DNA of 64,000 nt. Source: Methyloversatilis thermotolerans (GTDB lineage Bacteria; Pseudomonadota; Gammaproteobacteria; Burkholderiales; Rhodocyclaceae). Of this stretch, positions 9,163 to 17,871 are shown in pieces. The stretch spans positions 1,980,655 through 2,044,654 of the forward strand of contig NZ_KB889967.1 in the NCBI RefSeq assembly GCF_000372885.1. The letters are read 5' to 3'. The notes below the pieces were generated by a model that saw only the letters and a program-made list of their open reading frames with translations, did no database searches and was not told the DNA's origin. The position numbers were made by a program, and so were the translations under genes. Position 1 is the first letter of the stretch; each line of letters begins with the position of its first letter.

Positions 9163-10581
9163 ATGGCCATTACCTCGACAGGACTGGGTTCCGGACTGGA
9201 TGTCGAATCGCTGGTGAGCTCGCTCATGGCGATCGAACAGCGGCCGCTCACCTTGATGGCGCAGAAGGAGGCTTCCGCGCAGGCGAAGATTTCTGCCTAC
9301 GGCTCCCTGAAAAGCGTTCTTTCCTCACTGCAGACCACCGCGCAATCGATATCGACCACGGCAAGTTTTACCGCGCGCAAGGCAACGATATCCAATGCCG
9401 ATGTGGCAACAGTTGCCGCAACGACTGATGCGGTTGCCGGCAACTACAAGGTGACGGTGAACTCCCTTGCCGCCTCCCAGGTAGTCGCGTCGTCGGCTTT
9501 CAGCAGCCGCACGGATGCGGTCGGCAGCGGAACAATCACGATCAAGCTCGGAACCTACAGCGGCGGAACATTCACGCAGAATGCGTCGAAGACGCCTGTG
9601 GACATCACGATTCCATCCGATGCCAATACGCTCGAGGATGTGCGCGACGCGATCAATGACGCGGACGCGGGCGTGTCCGCCTCCATCCTGAACGACGGCA
9701 ACGGCATGCGTCTGGTGCTGAGTTCGAGCGATGGCGGCACGGCAAACGCCATGCAGATCAGCGTGACCGACGGCGACGGCAACAATACCGATGCGTCCGG
9801 CCTGTCGCGGCTGGTGTACGACGCCTCCACCGGCGGCACGTCCAACATGACTCAGCAGGTAGCAGCAGCCGATGCCTCGCTGACCGTGAATGGCATCGCC
9901 ATCACGTCGAGCTCGAACATCCTGACCGATGCGATAGACGGCGTAACGCTCAACCTGAAGAGCACGGCCGTGGGCGAAACCGCCACCGTCACCGTGGCGT
10001 CCGACACCAGCAACGCCAAGAGCGGCATCGAGAAGTTCGTCGCCGCTTACAACACGGCGGTGACTGAGATCAAGAAGCAGACCGCATACAACACTGAAAC
10101 AGATACCGCCGCCACACTCAACGGCGAAAGTACGGCGACCACGCTGCGCAGCAAGCTGTCATCCATGATCAGCCTGCAACTGGGCAAGGATGTCAGCCTG
10201 TCGGCCATTGGCGTCGAGTTGCAGAAGGACGGCACGCTCAAGATCAATTCGGACAAGCTCACGACCGCGCTGAATGACGGTCGCGCCCAGAAGCTCTTTG
10301 TCGGTACCGATGGCACCGATGGCCTGGCCAAGCGCATGGACGACATGCTGGATGGCGTCCTCGACAGCACGAACGGATTATTGACAAGCCGCACCAACGG
10401 ATTGAGCGCATCGGTCAAGGCACTGGAAAAGCAGGCGGATGCGCTGGCCACCCGACTGGAGTCGATCGAGGCGCGCTACCGCAAGCAGTTCACGTCGCTG
10501 GACACCTTGATGAGCAGCATGAGCTCGACAAGTTCGTATCTGACACAACAACTGGCAAACCTGCCGACCTACAGCAGCTGA
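9163..10581 (+). CDS. fliD: Flagellar filament capping protein FliD (HAP2)
   Basis: The 472-residue protein caps the growing filament and folds flagellin into place. The N-terminal domain starts MAITSTGLGSGLDVESLVSSLMAIEQRPL, typical of FliD_N. The C-terminal FliD_C domain includes GIEKFVAAYNTAVTEIKKQT and the terminal coiled coil LEKQADALATRLESIEARYRKQF. It follows flaG by 10 bp and precedes fliS by 24 bp in the same transcription unit. Confidence 0.96.
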   Translation: MAITSTGLGSGLDVESLVSSLMAIEQRPLTLMAQKEASAQAKISAYGSLKSVLSSLQTTAQSISTTASFTARKATISNADVATVAATTDAVAGNYKVTVNSLAASQVVASSAFSSRTDAVGSGTITIKLGTYSGGTFTQNASKTPVDITIPSDANTLEDVRDAINDADAGVSASILNDGNGMRLVLSSSDGGTANAMQISVTDGDGNNTDASGLSRLVYDASTGGTSNMTQQVAAADASLTVNGIAITSSSNILTDAIDGVTLNLKSTAVGETATVTVASDTSNAKSGIEKFVAAYNTAVTEIKKQTAYNTETDTAATLNGESTATTLRSKLSSMISLQLGKDVSLSAIGVELQKDGTLKINSDKLTTALNDGRAQKLFVGTDGTDGLAKRMDDMLDGVLDSTNGLLTSRTNGLSASVKALEKQADALATRLESIEARYRKQFTSLDTLMSSMSSTSSYLTQQLANLPTYSS

Positions 10582-10605
10582 CGCCAACCACGGGACGCAT
10601 CTGTC

Positions 10606-11019
10606 ATGTTTGCATCACTATCCAATCCGCGTCAGGCATACGCCCAGGTGAGCACCGAAGCTCTGGTCGAGGGTGCCGACCCGCATCAGCTCATCCTCAT
10701 GCTGTTCGATGGCGCGCTGATGTCGGTGTCCACCGCGGCTCACCAGATCGAGATGGGCGACATCGCCGGCAAGGGGCACTCGATTTCCAAGGCGATAGAC
10801 ATCATAGGCAACGGACTCAAGGTAAGTCTGGACCTGGACGCCGGCGGCGATCTGGCTCAGCGCCTGTTTGCCCTGTACGACTACATGAACATGCGCCTTC
10901 TGCACGCGAATTCAACCAACGACCGCGCCGCGCTGAGCGAAGTGGGCCAGCTTCTTGGCGAACTGAAATCGGCCTGGCAGGAAATCCGGCAAAAGCTGCA
11001 GCAGGGTGCCCCGCTCTGA
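10606..11019 (+). CDS. fliS: Flagellar export chaperone FliS
   Basis: This 137-residue all-helical protein binds the C-terminus of unexported flagellin in the cytoplasm. It has the family pattern ANPRQAYAQVST-like start (here LSNPRQAYAQVSTE), then DPHQLILMLFDGAL, the regular helices, and YDYMNMRLLHANSTND. It lies directly after fliD, the normal position. Confidence 0.95.
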   Translation: MFASLSNPRQAYAQVSTEALVEGADPHQLILMLFDGALMSVSTAAHQIEMGDIAGKGHSISKAIDIIGNGLKVSLDLDAGGDLAQRLFALYDYMNMRLLHANSTNDRAALSEVGQLLGELKSAWQEIRQKLQQGAPL

Positions 11020-11144
11020 GGCGGAATGCGACGAATAGCCCGGGAAAAAGTGGTCACATGCGCGCCTCGCGATGCGACGCCGCCTGTAGCCTTGCATGAA
11101 ACAACAAGGGCTCCGTGCCTGGACCTAGAAGAACGGCAGACATC

Positions 11145-11444
11145 ATGACCTCACTGACACTGCTCGAAGACATGCGCCAGATTTCCGGACACATGGTCGA
11201 GGCGGCACGCGCCAACGACTGGGACCGGTTGGTTTCGCTCGAACAGAGCGTCGCCACCTTGCGGGACAATCTGGCCGCCAATGACGCTCCGTCGACATCG
11301 CCGTCGGAACGGGCGCGCAAGTTCGAGCTGATGAAACAGATTCTGGCCGACGACGCAGAAGTGCGCCGCCATGTCGAACCCTGGATGCAGCAGGTCAAGG
11401 TGTTCCTCGGCAAGCTGCCTTCGGGGGCAGCCGAAAACAGCTGA
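11145..11444 (+). CDS. fliT: FliT-like flagellar protein
   Basis: The product is about 99 residues with a helical pattern: LLEDMRQISGHMVEAARANDWDRLVSLEQSVATLRDNL. This matches the loose FliT family, chaperones for FliD. I took the ATG at 11145; a GTG at 11115 would add ten residues. Position directly after fliS is the main support, because FliT sequences are poorly conserved. Confidence 0.7.
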   Translation: MTSLTLLEDMRQISGHMVEAARANDWDRLVSLEQSVATLRDNLAANDAPSTSPSERARKFELMKQILADDAEVRRHVEPWMQQVKVFLGKLPSGAAENS

Positions 11445-11451
11445 TCCGGCG

Positions 11452-12675
11452 ATGAACACTCCGCTGCCAGGCCTGGCGCAGCGTCTGGCGGCGCTTTCGA
11501 GGGAGTCTGTCCAGGCCACGCCTGCAGTCACCTCGCTCAGCGAACTGCTGCCCGAGTTCGAGGCAGGTCAGCGCTACAGCGCGCGCATCCTGCAATCGCT
11601 CGGCGACGGTCTGATGCGGGCGGAGATCGCCGGTCAGACGGTCACCGTGCGCCTCGCACGCAATCTGCAGGAAGGACAGACGGTCACGCTGACCCATGTC
11701 GGCCGCAGCGCACAGACGCTGATTGCCACTCTGGAGGGCGATGATGCCCCGCAAGCCGGCGAAATGCCCGAAGGCGCTGACAATGTCAGGCTCAGCGCAC
11801 CGGCCCGGACCATAACCCAGTTGCTGGAGGGTCCCGCTCCTCCGCCACCCAGGCTGGCCGGAGGCCGACCCTTGATAGACATGCCACCGCAGATCTCCGG
11901 CGCGGAGGACACGCCCGGATTGCCGGCGACACCGCAGATCGCCGCAAGACTTGCGCAGGCGGTCGAGCAAAGCGGCTTGTTCTACGAATCCCATCAGGCG
12001 CAGTGGATCACTGGCCAACGTTCGCTAGAGTCCACGCGCCACGAACCGCAACGCACATTCGATCCGCAGCCTCAGGCGGCCAACGACGGTAACGACGCTC
12101 GAGCACTGTCCGATCGCGCAGCCTTTCCGCTCCTGCAATCTGCCGAACCGACCGATCCCTCGACAAGCGAGGCGAACGCAATTCCCGCTCCGGCTCGCGC
12201 CGTGTTGTCCGACGCTCGAGCCGCCCCGCAGGAAGGCGCACCCATCGAATCGACGGTGCCGGGAGAGCTGCGTCCACTCGTTCAGAACCAGTTGCTCGGC
12301 CTGTCCCAGCCCACCCTCTCCTGGCAGGGCCTGGCATGGCCGGGGCAGCCCATGCAGCTCGAGATCGACGACCCCGATCCCGACGGCCGCGCATCCACTG
12401 GCGAGGACGCGGATCCTGCGAGCGAGCTACCCTGGACGTCGCGCGTGCGCATGGTGCTGCCCGGCCTGGGTGAGGTGCAGACCACGCTCACCTTGTGGAA
12501 GGATCATGCATTGACGCTGGGTATCAGCGCCGACGACGCAGCGCGCGTGCGCATGGGCAGCTCGCTGATCGAATTGCAGCAGCGCATGAGCGAAGCCGGC
12601 TTCCGGCTCGGCAGCGTGAGCTTCAGCGGCACCGGCGACGAGGACGCCGAACCGGCGCACGGAGATGCGGCATGA
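11452..12675 (+). CDS. FliK-like hook-length control domain protein
   Basis: The 407-residue protein has a long disordered Pro/Ala/Glu-rich N-terminal part and a conserved C-terminal domain (about 310-395) of the FliK type: RVRMVLPGLGEVQTTLTLWKDHALTLGISADDAARVRMGSS. A separate canonical fliK lies at 26207, so this is a paralogue. It overlaps the next gene, an FlhB-tail-like protein, by 4 bp. FliK acts on the FlhB C-terminal domain during the hook-to-filament switch, so the two products may form a second switch pair. An analogous pair, YlqG-YlqH, is known in Bacillus. The start at 11452 was chosen because upstream codons overlap the fliT-like gene. Confidence 0.75.
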   Translation: MNTPLPGLAQRLAALSRESVQATPAVTSLSELLPEFEAGQRYSARILQSLGDGLMRAEIAGQTVTVRLARNLQEGQTVTLTHVGRSAQTLIATLEGDDAPQAGEMPEGADNVRLSAPARTITQLLEGPAPPPPRLAGGRPLIDMPPQISGAEDTPGLPATPQIAARLAQAVEQSGLFYESHQAQWITGQRSLESTRHEPQRTFDPQPQAANDGNDARALSDRAAFPLLQSAEPTDPSTSEANAIPAPARAVLSDARAAPQEGAPIESTVPGELRPLVQNQLLGLSQPTLSWQGLAWPGQPMQLEIDDPDPDGRASTGEDADPASELPWTSRVRMVLPGLGEVQTTLTLWKDHALTLGISADDAARVRMGSSLIELQQRMSEAGFRLGSVSFSGTGDEDAEPAHGDAA

Positions 12676-12980
12676 GTGCTCCGCTGACGGCACGCGCGCA
12701 GGCGGTTGCGCTCGCCTACGGAAGCAACGATGCGGCGCCGCGTGTGGTAGCGAAGGGCCAGGGCATGGTGGCGGAGGAAATCATCCGTCGCGCCCGCGAA
12801 GCGGGCGTGTTCGTTCACGAATCGAAGGAGATGGTCGCCCTGCTCATGGGGCTGGACCTGGACCAGCGCATTCCTCCCGAACTTTATGCGGCAGTGGCGG
12901 AATTGCTGGCGTGGATCTATCACGTGGAGCAAGGATTGACCGGACTGCCCGCGCCCAGCCTCGCACCGTCTTCATCCTGA
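12672..12980 (+). CDS. FlhB C-terminal-domain-like protein (FlhX/YlqH type)
   Basis: This 102-residue protein resembles only the cytoplasmic C-terminal domain of the export switch FlhB: QAVALAYGSNDAAPRVVAKGQGMVAEEIIRRAREAGVFVHESKEMVALL. It has no membrane helices. It also lacks the NPTH autocleavage motif, because the protein begins at about that point, so it would correspond to the already cleaved FlhB-CC fragment. It starts inside the stop of the FliK-like gene (ATGA overlap). It may substitute for or compete with the FlhB tail in substrate selection. Confidence 0.8.
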   Translation: MSAPLTARAQAVALAYGSNDAAPRVVAKGQGMVAEEIIRRAREAGVFVHESKEMVALLMGLDLDQRIPPELYAAVAELLAWIYHVEQGLTGLPAPSLAPSSS

Positions 12981-13063
12981 ATACCCGGAAAGTAGGACAA
13001 TGCCCCGTCGCGAGGCGCTACTTTCCCTGAAACCGGAACCGCACAGACAGGAATCCAATTGCC

Positions 13064-13816
13064 ATGATCGACAACATCCGCTTCGATCTGCTGGAAGCAG
13101 ATGATTTCGCACGATACGTGCTGGAAGGTCCGACCGATATCGCCTTCTACATGCGGGCACTGAAGGACAAGCGCGCCAATCTGTCGGTCTATGCGGGCCG
13201 GGCGCCGGAACCCTTCCTCACCATGGTGCTGGCGGTGGACGATGCCCGCCCTGCCGTGGTGATCGACGCACCGCGCAGCACTGAACAGATGGACCAGGCG
13301 CTGAAGGCTGCGCCACTGGTGTTCCAGACGGCGCTGGAGAAGGTGAAGATACAGTTCATGGTGCCGGCCTGTTCGGCCACGACCTTCGAAGGCCAGCCAG
13401 CGCTGGAAATTCCGTTGCCCACGCGCATGCTTAGGCTGCAACGTCGCGATTACTACCGGCTCATCCTCCCGCCCAATCCGCCGCTGCGCTGCCTGCTGCC
13501 GGCCGGTGAAGGCGAACAGCGCATGGTCGATGCCACGGTGGTGGACATTTCCGGCGGCGGGCTCGCGGTGGTCGTCCCCCCCGATGGCGTCAGTCTCAAG
13601 GTAGACAGCGTGCTGGACAACTGCCAGATCACCTTGCCTGAACTGGGCACCATCACGGCCACACTGCAGGTGAGGAATATGTTCCGCGTCACCGAACGCG
13701 GCGGTTCCGAGTTGCGTGCCGGCTGCCAGTTCATCGGCCTGCCTGGTGCAGCCGATGCGCTGATCCAGCGCTATATCCTGCGCATGGAACGCGAACGCAG
13801 CACGCGCGAAATCTGA
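13064..13816 (+). CDS. ycgR: Flagellar brake protein YcgR (c-di-GMP-binding PilZ domain)
   Basis: The 250-residue protein has an N-terminal YcgR domain (about 1-110) and a C-terminal PilZ domain (about 118-240). The c-di-GMP-binding residues are visible: RLQRRDYYR gives the RxxxR motif and VDISGGGLAV gives the DxSxxG motif. With c-di-GMP bound, YcgR slows the flagellar motor by contacting FliG or MotA. It is 83 bp after the FlhB-like gene and probably reads the product of local GGDEF proteins. Confidence 0.9.
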   Translation: MIDNIRFDLLEADDFARYVLEGPTDIAFYMRALKDKRANLSVYAGRAPEPFLTMVLAVDDARPAVVIDAPRSTEQMDQALKAAPLVFQTALEKVKIQFMVPACSATTFEGQPALEIPLPTRMLRLQRRDYYRLILPPNPPLRCLLPAGEGEQRMVDATVVDISGGGLAVVVPPDGVSLKVDSVLDNCQITLPELGTITATLQVRNMFRVTERGGSELRAGCQFIGLPGAADALIQRYILRMERERSTREI

Positions 13817-14092
13817 GTCACGCGCGTATCGCCCGCAGCGACGGATGACGGTTTTCCGCGGGCCGCACGAGCATCGACCTTTCCTGTGCGAAACTCGCGA
13901 CAGCGGTGCCCGTCGCAGCGCGACCATCCTCTCCCCGCCATCCAGTGTAACGGTCGGTCGTGTCGTCGGTTTCCGTGCCGGCAATGGTCAGCGCCGCCAC
14001 GACCACGTCAGGCGCGCTGCAAGGGACAGTCGCAGACAGGCTGGATTATCAACGCGACACACCGCGCGCGGGCAGCATGGGTGAGGACTGCA

Positions 14093-15448
14093 TCAATCGA
14101 GCTCAAATTCATCGCCCTGCTCGGGCACGCAGGCCGACCAGCCCAGTTCCCGCGCCAGATGCTGGCGCAACATGTCGGCCGCCACGGGCTCGCCGTGGGT
14201 CACGAACACCTGACGCGGCGCCTGTCCGATCGGTTTCAGCCAGGCCAGCATTTCCGCGTAGTCCGCGTGAGCGGACAATCCGTCCAGTTGCGTCACCTCG
14301 CAGTCGATCGGCACTTCACGCCCGAACATGCGCAGGCTGCGCGCACCCTTCAGCAGCGCATCGCCGCGCGTACCCTCCGCTTGATAGCCGGTGATCACCA
14401 GCGTGCTGCGCGCATCGGCACCGAAAGCCAGCAGATGATGCAGGATGCGGCCACCGTTGAGCATGCCGGCCCCGGCGAGGATCACCTTGGGATAGCGACT
14501 GGAAGAAAGTTGCTCGGACTGTTCCGGCTTGCGTGTGCAGGTGACCCGCTCATCGAGCCGTTGCAGGGCATGCGCATCCAGCTTGTGATCCGCATTGAAA
14601 TGGCGGAACACCCCGGTCACATCGATGGCCATCGGGCTGTCCAGAAACACCGGCAGATCGGGAATGCGTCGTGCGTCCATCAAGGACGCCAGCAGATGCA
14701 TGAGTACCTGGGCGCGGCCCACCGCGAACGAGGGCAGCAGCACCGTCCCGCCGCGCGCCACCGTGCGGTTGACGATGGCGGCAAGCTGTTCTGCAGCGTC
14801 CTCACTCGGGTGCAGACGATCACCATAGGTCGACTCGAGTACCAGCCAGTCGCTCGCGCGCAGCGGCTCCGGCGGCAGCATGACCAGATCCTGCGGGCGT
14901 CCCACATCGCCGCTGAACGTGATGCTGCGTCCGGCACATTCGACGCGCACGCACGCCGCACCGAGAATATGACCCGCGCGCGAAAAACGGATGGTGAATG
15001 GCCCGACCTGCACCGGTTCGCCGAAGCCGGTACTGCGGAACTGTTTCATGACACGCTGCGCATCGTCGGCGGTGTACAGCGGCTCGGCGGGATGATGCTT
15101 GCTGTAGCCATGGCGATTCGCATGGCGCGCGTCCTCTTCCTGCAGATGTGCACTGTCTTCCAGCAGGATGGCCGCCAGCTCTCGCGTAGCGGGGGTCGCC
15201 CAGACAGCCCCTCGAAAACCTTCCTTCATGAAGCGCGGCAGATAGCCCGAGTGATCGAGGTGGGCGTGGGTAAGCACGACGGCGGACACATCGCGCGCAT
15301 CGACCGGAAACGGCTTCCAGTTACGGCTGCGGATATTCTTGACGCCCTGGAACAGACCGCAGTCGACCAGAACCGAATGTCGGTCATGAGTGAGCAGGTA
15401 ACGCGAACCGGTCACCGTGCCGGCGGCCCCCAGAAATCTGAGCTTCAA
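14093..15448 (-). CDS. MBL-fold/beta-CASP metallo-hydrolase (putative RNA exonuclease)
   Basis: The 451-residue protein has a metallo-beta-lactamase core. THAHLDHSGYLP supplies the HxHxDH zinc motif near residue 56, FSRAGHILGAA a further His, and VFVTHGEP the C-terminal RMMBL His. The beta-CASP insert is about 180-370. This is the family of CPSF73-like and YsnF-like RNases, which process or degrade RNA. Its ATG at 15448 lies inside the last 65 bases of the upstream metalloprotease reading frame, which is unusual and may reflect a frameshift there. Confidence 0.85.
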   Translation of the reverse strand: MKLRFLGAAGTVTGSRYLLTHDRHSVLVDCGLFQGVKNIRSRNWKPFPVDARDVSAVVLTHAHLDHSGYLPRFMKEGFRGAVWATPATRELAAILLEDSAHLQEEDARHANRHGYSKHHPAEPLYTADDAQRVMKQFRSTGFGEPVQVGPFTIRFSRAGHILGAACVRVECAGRSITFSGDVGRPQDLVMLPPEPLRASDWLVLESTYGDRLHPSEDAAEQLAAIVNRTVARGGTVLLPSFAVGRAQVLMHLLASLMDARRIPDLPVFLDSPMAIDVTGVFRHFNADHKLDAHALQRLDERVTCTRKPEQSEQLSSSRYPKVILAGAGMLNGGRILHHLLAFGADARSTLVITGYQAEGTRGDALLKGARSLRMFGREVPIDCEVTQLDGLSAHADYAEMLAWLKPIGQAPRQVFVTHGEPVAADMLRQHLARELGWSACVPEQGDEFELD

Positions 15449-17162
15449 AACGGTTTCCTCCGTACCGGCGGGCCGTACCGGCTGTGCGGCGCGCTGGCCG
15501 CAGCGTAGCCATCAGGAAGATCACCAGCCCGCTCATCAGCATGCTACCGCGGGCGGGCTCGGACACCACCGAAACCTGCCAGCCGATGTCGGCGAAGCCC
15601 GCGTAATCGAGTGCTGTCGGAAGCTGGCGCTCGCCGTAGGGCGTACTCGGATCCATCATGGTCTCTTGTGCGACGCCACCCCGAGTACTCATGGTGCCCT
15701 CCGCCCAATGACTGCCATGGCGGTCGAGTGCGACACCGCTGCCGTAAGTGCGCACCGCGTGCTCGCCGATGAAAAGGCCGCTGACCGGATCGATCTGCGC
15801 AAGCCATGAATCCGCTACGCCAAAGCCCAGGATGTGGCCGATCTCGTGGGTTGCCGTGGTCAGGAAGTCCGGCCGGGCCGCCGTCAGTCCTGCTTCGTCG
15901 GCCCCGAAGTACCAGTCCTGGGCAGCATTGAACCAGATGAATCCACCCCACACGCTGTAGTCGGTCCCGGTCGTCTGGCCGCGGGTATTCACAGCCTCGA
16001 CGAACGTGTCGCTGCCAGTCACGGAATCCGTGACTGCCGTGCCGGCAAAGCCGAGCACGCCGGGTGCGGATGCGGACGCACCGACGTAGATGCGCACCGT
16101 ATCGGCCGCTATGACCGGATTGACCAGCGTGACAGCCGGGCCGGCCAGGCCTGGATGCATGAAGGACACGGTCCATTGATCGCCATCGCCTGGTGCGATG
16201 GCGGACAGCGTATCGGTGAAGCCCTCGTAATATGAGGCCGCCTGCTCGAGCACCCGCCGACGATCGACGATGGGTTCACCGGTCGCAAGATCGGTAAAGA
16301 AACCGCGCGTGTCATAGCTGTAGTCGAATTCGATGATCAGCGCATGGGCATCCGGCGACACAGCCATCGCAACCATCGATGCGCAAACCGAGCAACAGCG
16401 GATGCCTGCGCCCGGTCCGCCGAAACGCATCGGCCGCCACCTGCGGGCGAACGGGACCACGACGCCGCACAGCCAGAGCCAGACGGATGCGGGTTCGGGC
16501 ACGGCAGACAATGGCGTTACGGAACCGACGCCCGCGCCGTAGATCGACTGCAGTGCCCGGACGCTCCCGGCATCGAGCGGGAACAACGGACCTTCGTAAG
16601 CCGCCTCGGCGAGCAAGGCATCCGCATCGGCATCTCCGCTCACCCAGTGGCCCATTCCCAGGCTGTGTCCGAGTTCGTGCTGCGCCACGGCGTAGAACCA
16701 GAGCGGCGACCACCCCAATCCGAAGCGTGACGCATTGAATACGATGTCGCCCGCCAGGCCACTGGCTCGCGAGAACGGAAAGTACGCGTAAGCATTGGCG
16801 CCCTCCATGCTGTCCACCTGCCCGACGCGGATATCCGCCAGACCGCCGGGAGCATATTCGCCGGTCTCGGGAAGCGGACCCTCGTCTGCCATTTCCACGA
16901 AATGGATGGGCACTACGGCGGCGTAATCGGCAAGCGCGCGCTCGAATGCATCTCTCAACAGAGGGACCGGCAGCGACTGCCCGGCAGCGTCGCGCAGGCT
17001 TCCATCCAGCAGATTGCTGAAGCTGTAGGTCAGGACCAGCGCAGTTCCGGGTTCCCGCGGCGGGTCCCAGGACGCGTACATGGGGAAGTGGCCGGCGAAC
17101 AGCGGTCCGGAAACGGACAATCCGAACGCCGCAGCAAAGTAACGAATCGGTGATCTGCCCAT
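15384..17162 (-). CDS. Double zinc metalloprotease with two PEP-CTERM signals (apparent gene fusion)
   Basis: From the ATG at 17162 (ribosome site AGGAAGAGG) this is one open frame of about 592 residues. It has a signal peptide (MGRSPIRYFAAAFGLSVSG) and a matrixin-like domain with HELGHSLGMGH, the full HExxHxxGxxH zinc site, and ALQSIYG. A VPEP sorting tail ending in FARRWR follows at 16440-16502. The frame continues without a stop into a second signal-peptide-like stretch (ATG at 16430, ending SPDAHA) and a second protease domain with HEIGHILGFG, which lacks the third zinc His. It ends in a second tail (SEPARGSMLMSGL, then RPARR) and a 30-residue basic extension overlapping the next gene. 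Either two adjacent exported protease genes fused in frame, or frameshifts hide two stops. A Fur box lies upstream. Confidence 0.7.
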   Translation of the reverse strand: MGRSPIRYFAAAFGLSVSGPLFAGHFPMYASWDPPREPGTALVLTYSFSNLLDGSLRDAAGQSLPVPLLRDAFERALADYAAVVPIHFVEMADEGPLPETGEYAPGGLADIRVGQVDSMEGANAYAYFPFSRASGLAGDIVFNASRFGLGWSPLWFYAVAQHELGHSLGMGHWVSGDADADALLAEAAYEGPLFPLDAGSVRALQSIYGAGVGSVTPLSAVPEPASVWLWLCGVVVPFARRWRPMRFGGPGAGIRCCSVCASMVAMAVSPDAHALIIEFDYSYDTRGFFTDLATGEPIVDRRRVLEQAASYYEGFTDTLSAIAPGDGDQWTVSFMHPGLAGPAVTLVNPVIAADTVRIYVGASASAPGVLGFAGTAVTDSVTGSDTFVEAVNTRGQTTGTDYSVWGGFIWFNAAQDWYFGADEAGLTAARPDFLTTATHEIGHILGFGVADSWLAQIDPVSGLFIGEHAVRTYGSGVALDRHGSHWAEGTMSTRGGVAQETMMDPSTPYGERQLPTALDYAGFADIGWQVSVVSEPARGSMLMSGLVIFLMATLRPARRTAGTARRYGGNRFEAQISGGRRHGDRFALPAHS

Positions 17163-17337
17163 GGCCAGCCCTCTTCCTGAACGCGCGGACAGGACGGCGC
17201 GTCTTCGTCGATGCTGGCTGCACCCGGGGGTGGCTGGCGCCGTCCCCGCGAGGACGGCATTGCTGATGACTTTTTTGCACGGGGAGCCAAGGCACGACAT
17301 CGGCCACGGCCCCTCGACAAGCGTGGCGAGGGTGTAT

Positions 17338-17356
17338 CAAATGAGAATCATTGTCA
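17338..17356 (-). promoter_or_regulatory. Fur box upstream of the double metalloprotease
   Basis: TGAGAATCATTGTCA at 17342-17356 fits every fixed position of the 7-1-7 Fur consensus TGANAATNATTNTCA. It overlaps a TTGACA -35-like hexamer on the minus strand and lies about 180 bases before the metalloprotease start. The only other gene nearby, fliE, is also on the minus strand but lies upstream in the direction of transcription, so the protease gene is the expected target. Iron repression is inferred. Confidence 0.72.
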
Positions 17357-17388
17357 ACAAAACACAAAGCATTCGGCGATAGCAGACA

Positions 17389-17412
17389 ACAAAAAACCGG
17401 CCGAAGCCGGTT
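17389..17412 (-). terminator. Rho-independent terminator of fliE
   Basis: On the minus strand AACCGGC, loop TTCG and GCCGGTT form a 7-bp stem followed by TTTTTT. It lies about 27 bases after the fliE stop and ends the fliE transcript before the Fur-box region. Confidence 0.85.
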
Positions 17413-17438
17413 CCGGAGGAATCACAGGCAACGTCCGG

Positions 17439-17756
17439 TCAGACCGGCATGTTCATGATGTCCTGATAGGCGGTCACCAGACGGTTGCGTACCTGCACCA
17501 TCTGCTGGAAGGACAGGCTGGCTTTCTGCGAAGCGATCATCACGTCGTGAAGATTCGCTTCGCTGGCGCCCGATACGAAACCTTCCGACATCTGGCGCGC
17601 CTCGGTCTGCGCGGCGCTGACCTGATCGATGGCATTCTTAAGCGCATCGGCAAAATCGACACCACTGTCCGCCTCGTTCTTGGCGGTGGGCTTGCCGCCC
17701 GCAACCTGCGCGGTAGAGCGCAGATCGTTGATCATCTGGTTAAGGCTGGTACTCAT
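17439..17756 (-). CDS. fliE: Flagellar hook-basal body complex protein FliE
   Basis: The 105-residue protein links the MS ring to the rod. The C-terminal half is the conserved part: [21 protein letters not shown], then [37 protein letters not shown] chose the ATG at 17756 (MSTSLNQM); an upstream ATG would only add 14 residues. It is transcribed alone, away from fliF, from a sigma-54-type promoter just upstream. Confidence 0.95.
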   Translation of the reverse strand: MSTSLNQMINDLRSTAQVAGGKPTAKNEADSGVDFADALKNAIDQVSAAQTEARQMSEGFVSGASEANLHDVMIASQKASLSFQQMVQVRNRLVTAYQDIMNMPV

Positions 17757-17838
17757 TCGTGCTCTCCAGAGCAAAGCGGCAAAAATTGCCGCCCGCAACG
17801 GTGTTTGTCTTTCGTTCGGGCCTCACCACCTGATCGCT

Positions 17839-17854
17839 TGCAAAAAACAGGCCA
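17839..17854 (-). promoter_or_regulatory. Sigma-54 promoter of fliE
   Basis: On the minus strand the sequence TGGCCTGTTTTTTGCA matches the sigma-54 consensus TGGCACG-N4-TTGCA. The GG and GC elements have exact -24/-12 spacing. It lies about 80 bases before the fliE start. The gene just upstream encodes a sigma-54 activator of the FleR/FlrC kind, the expected driver of this promoter. Confidence 0.8.
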
Positions 17855-17871
17855 CGACTCGAAAAACTCGC

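Noticed and set aside
13886-15508. A 540-codon plus-strand frame over the metallo-hydrolase
   Set aside because: It is the complement of a gene with clear catalytic motifs; its residues are Arg/His-rich as expected for a GC-rich shadow.
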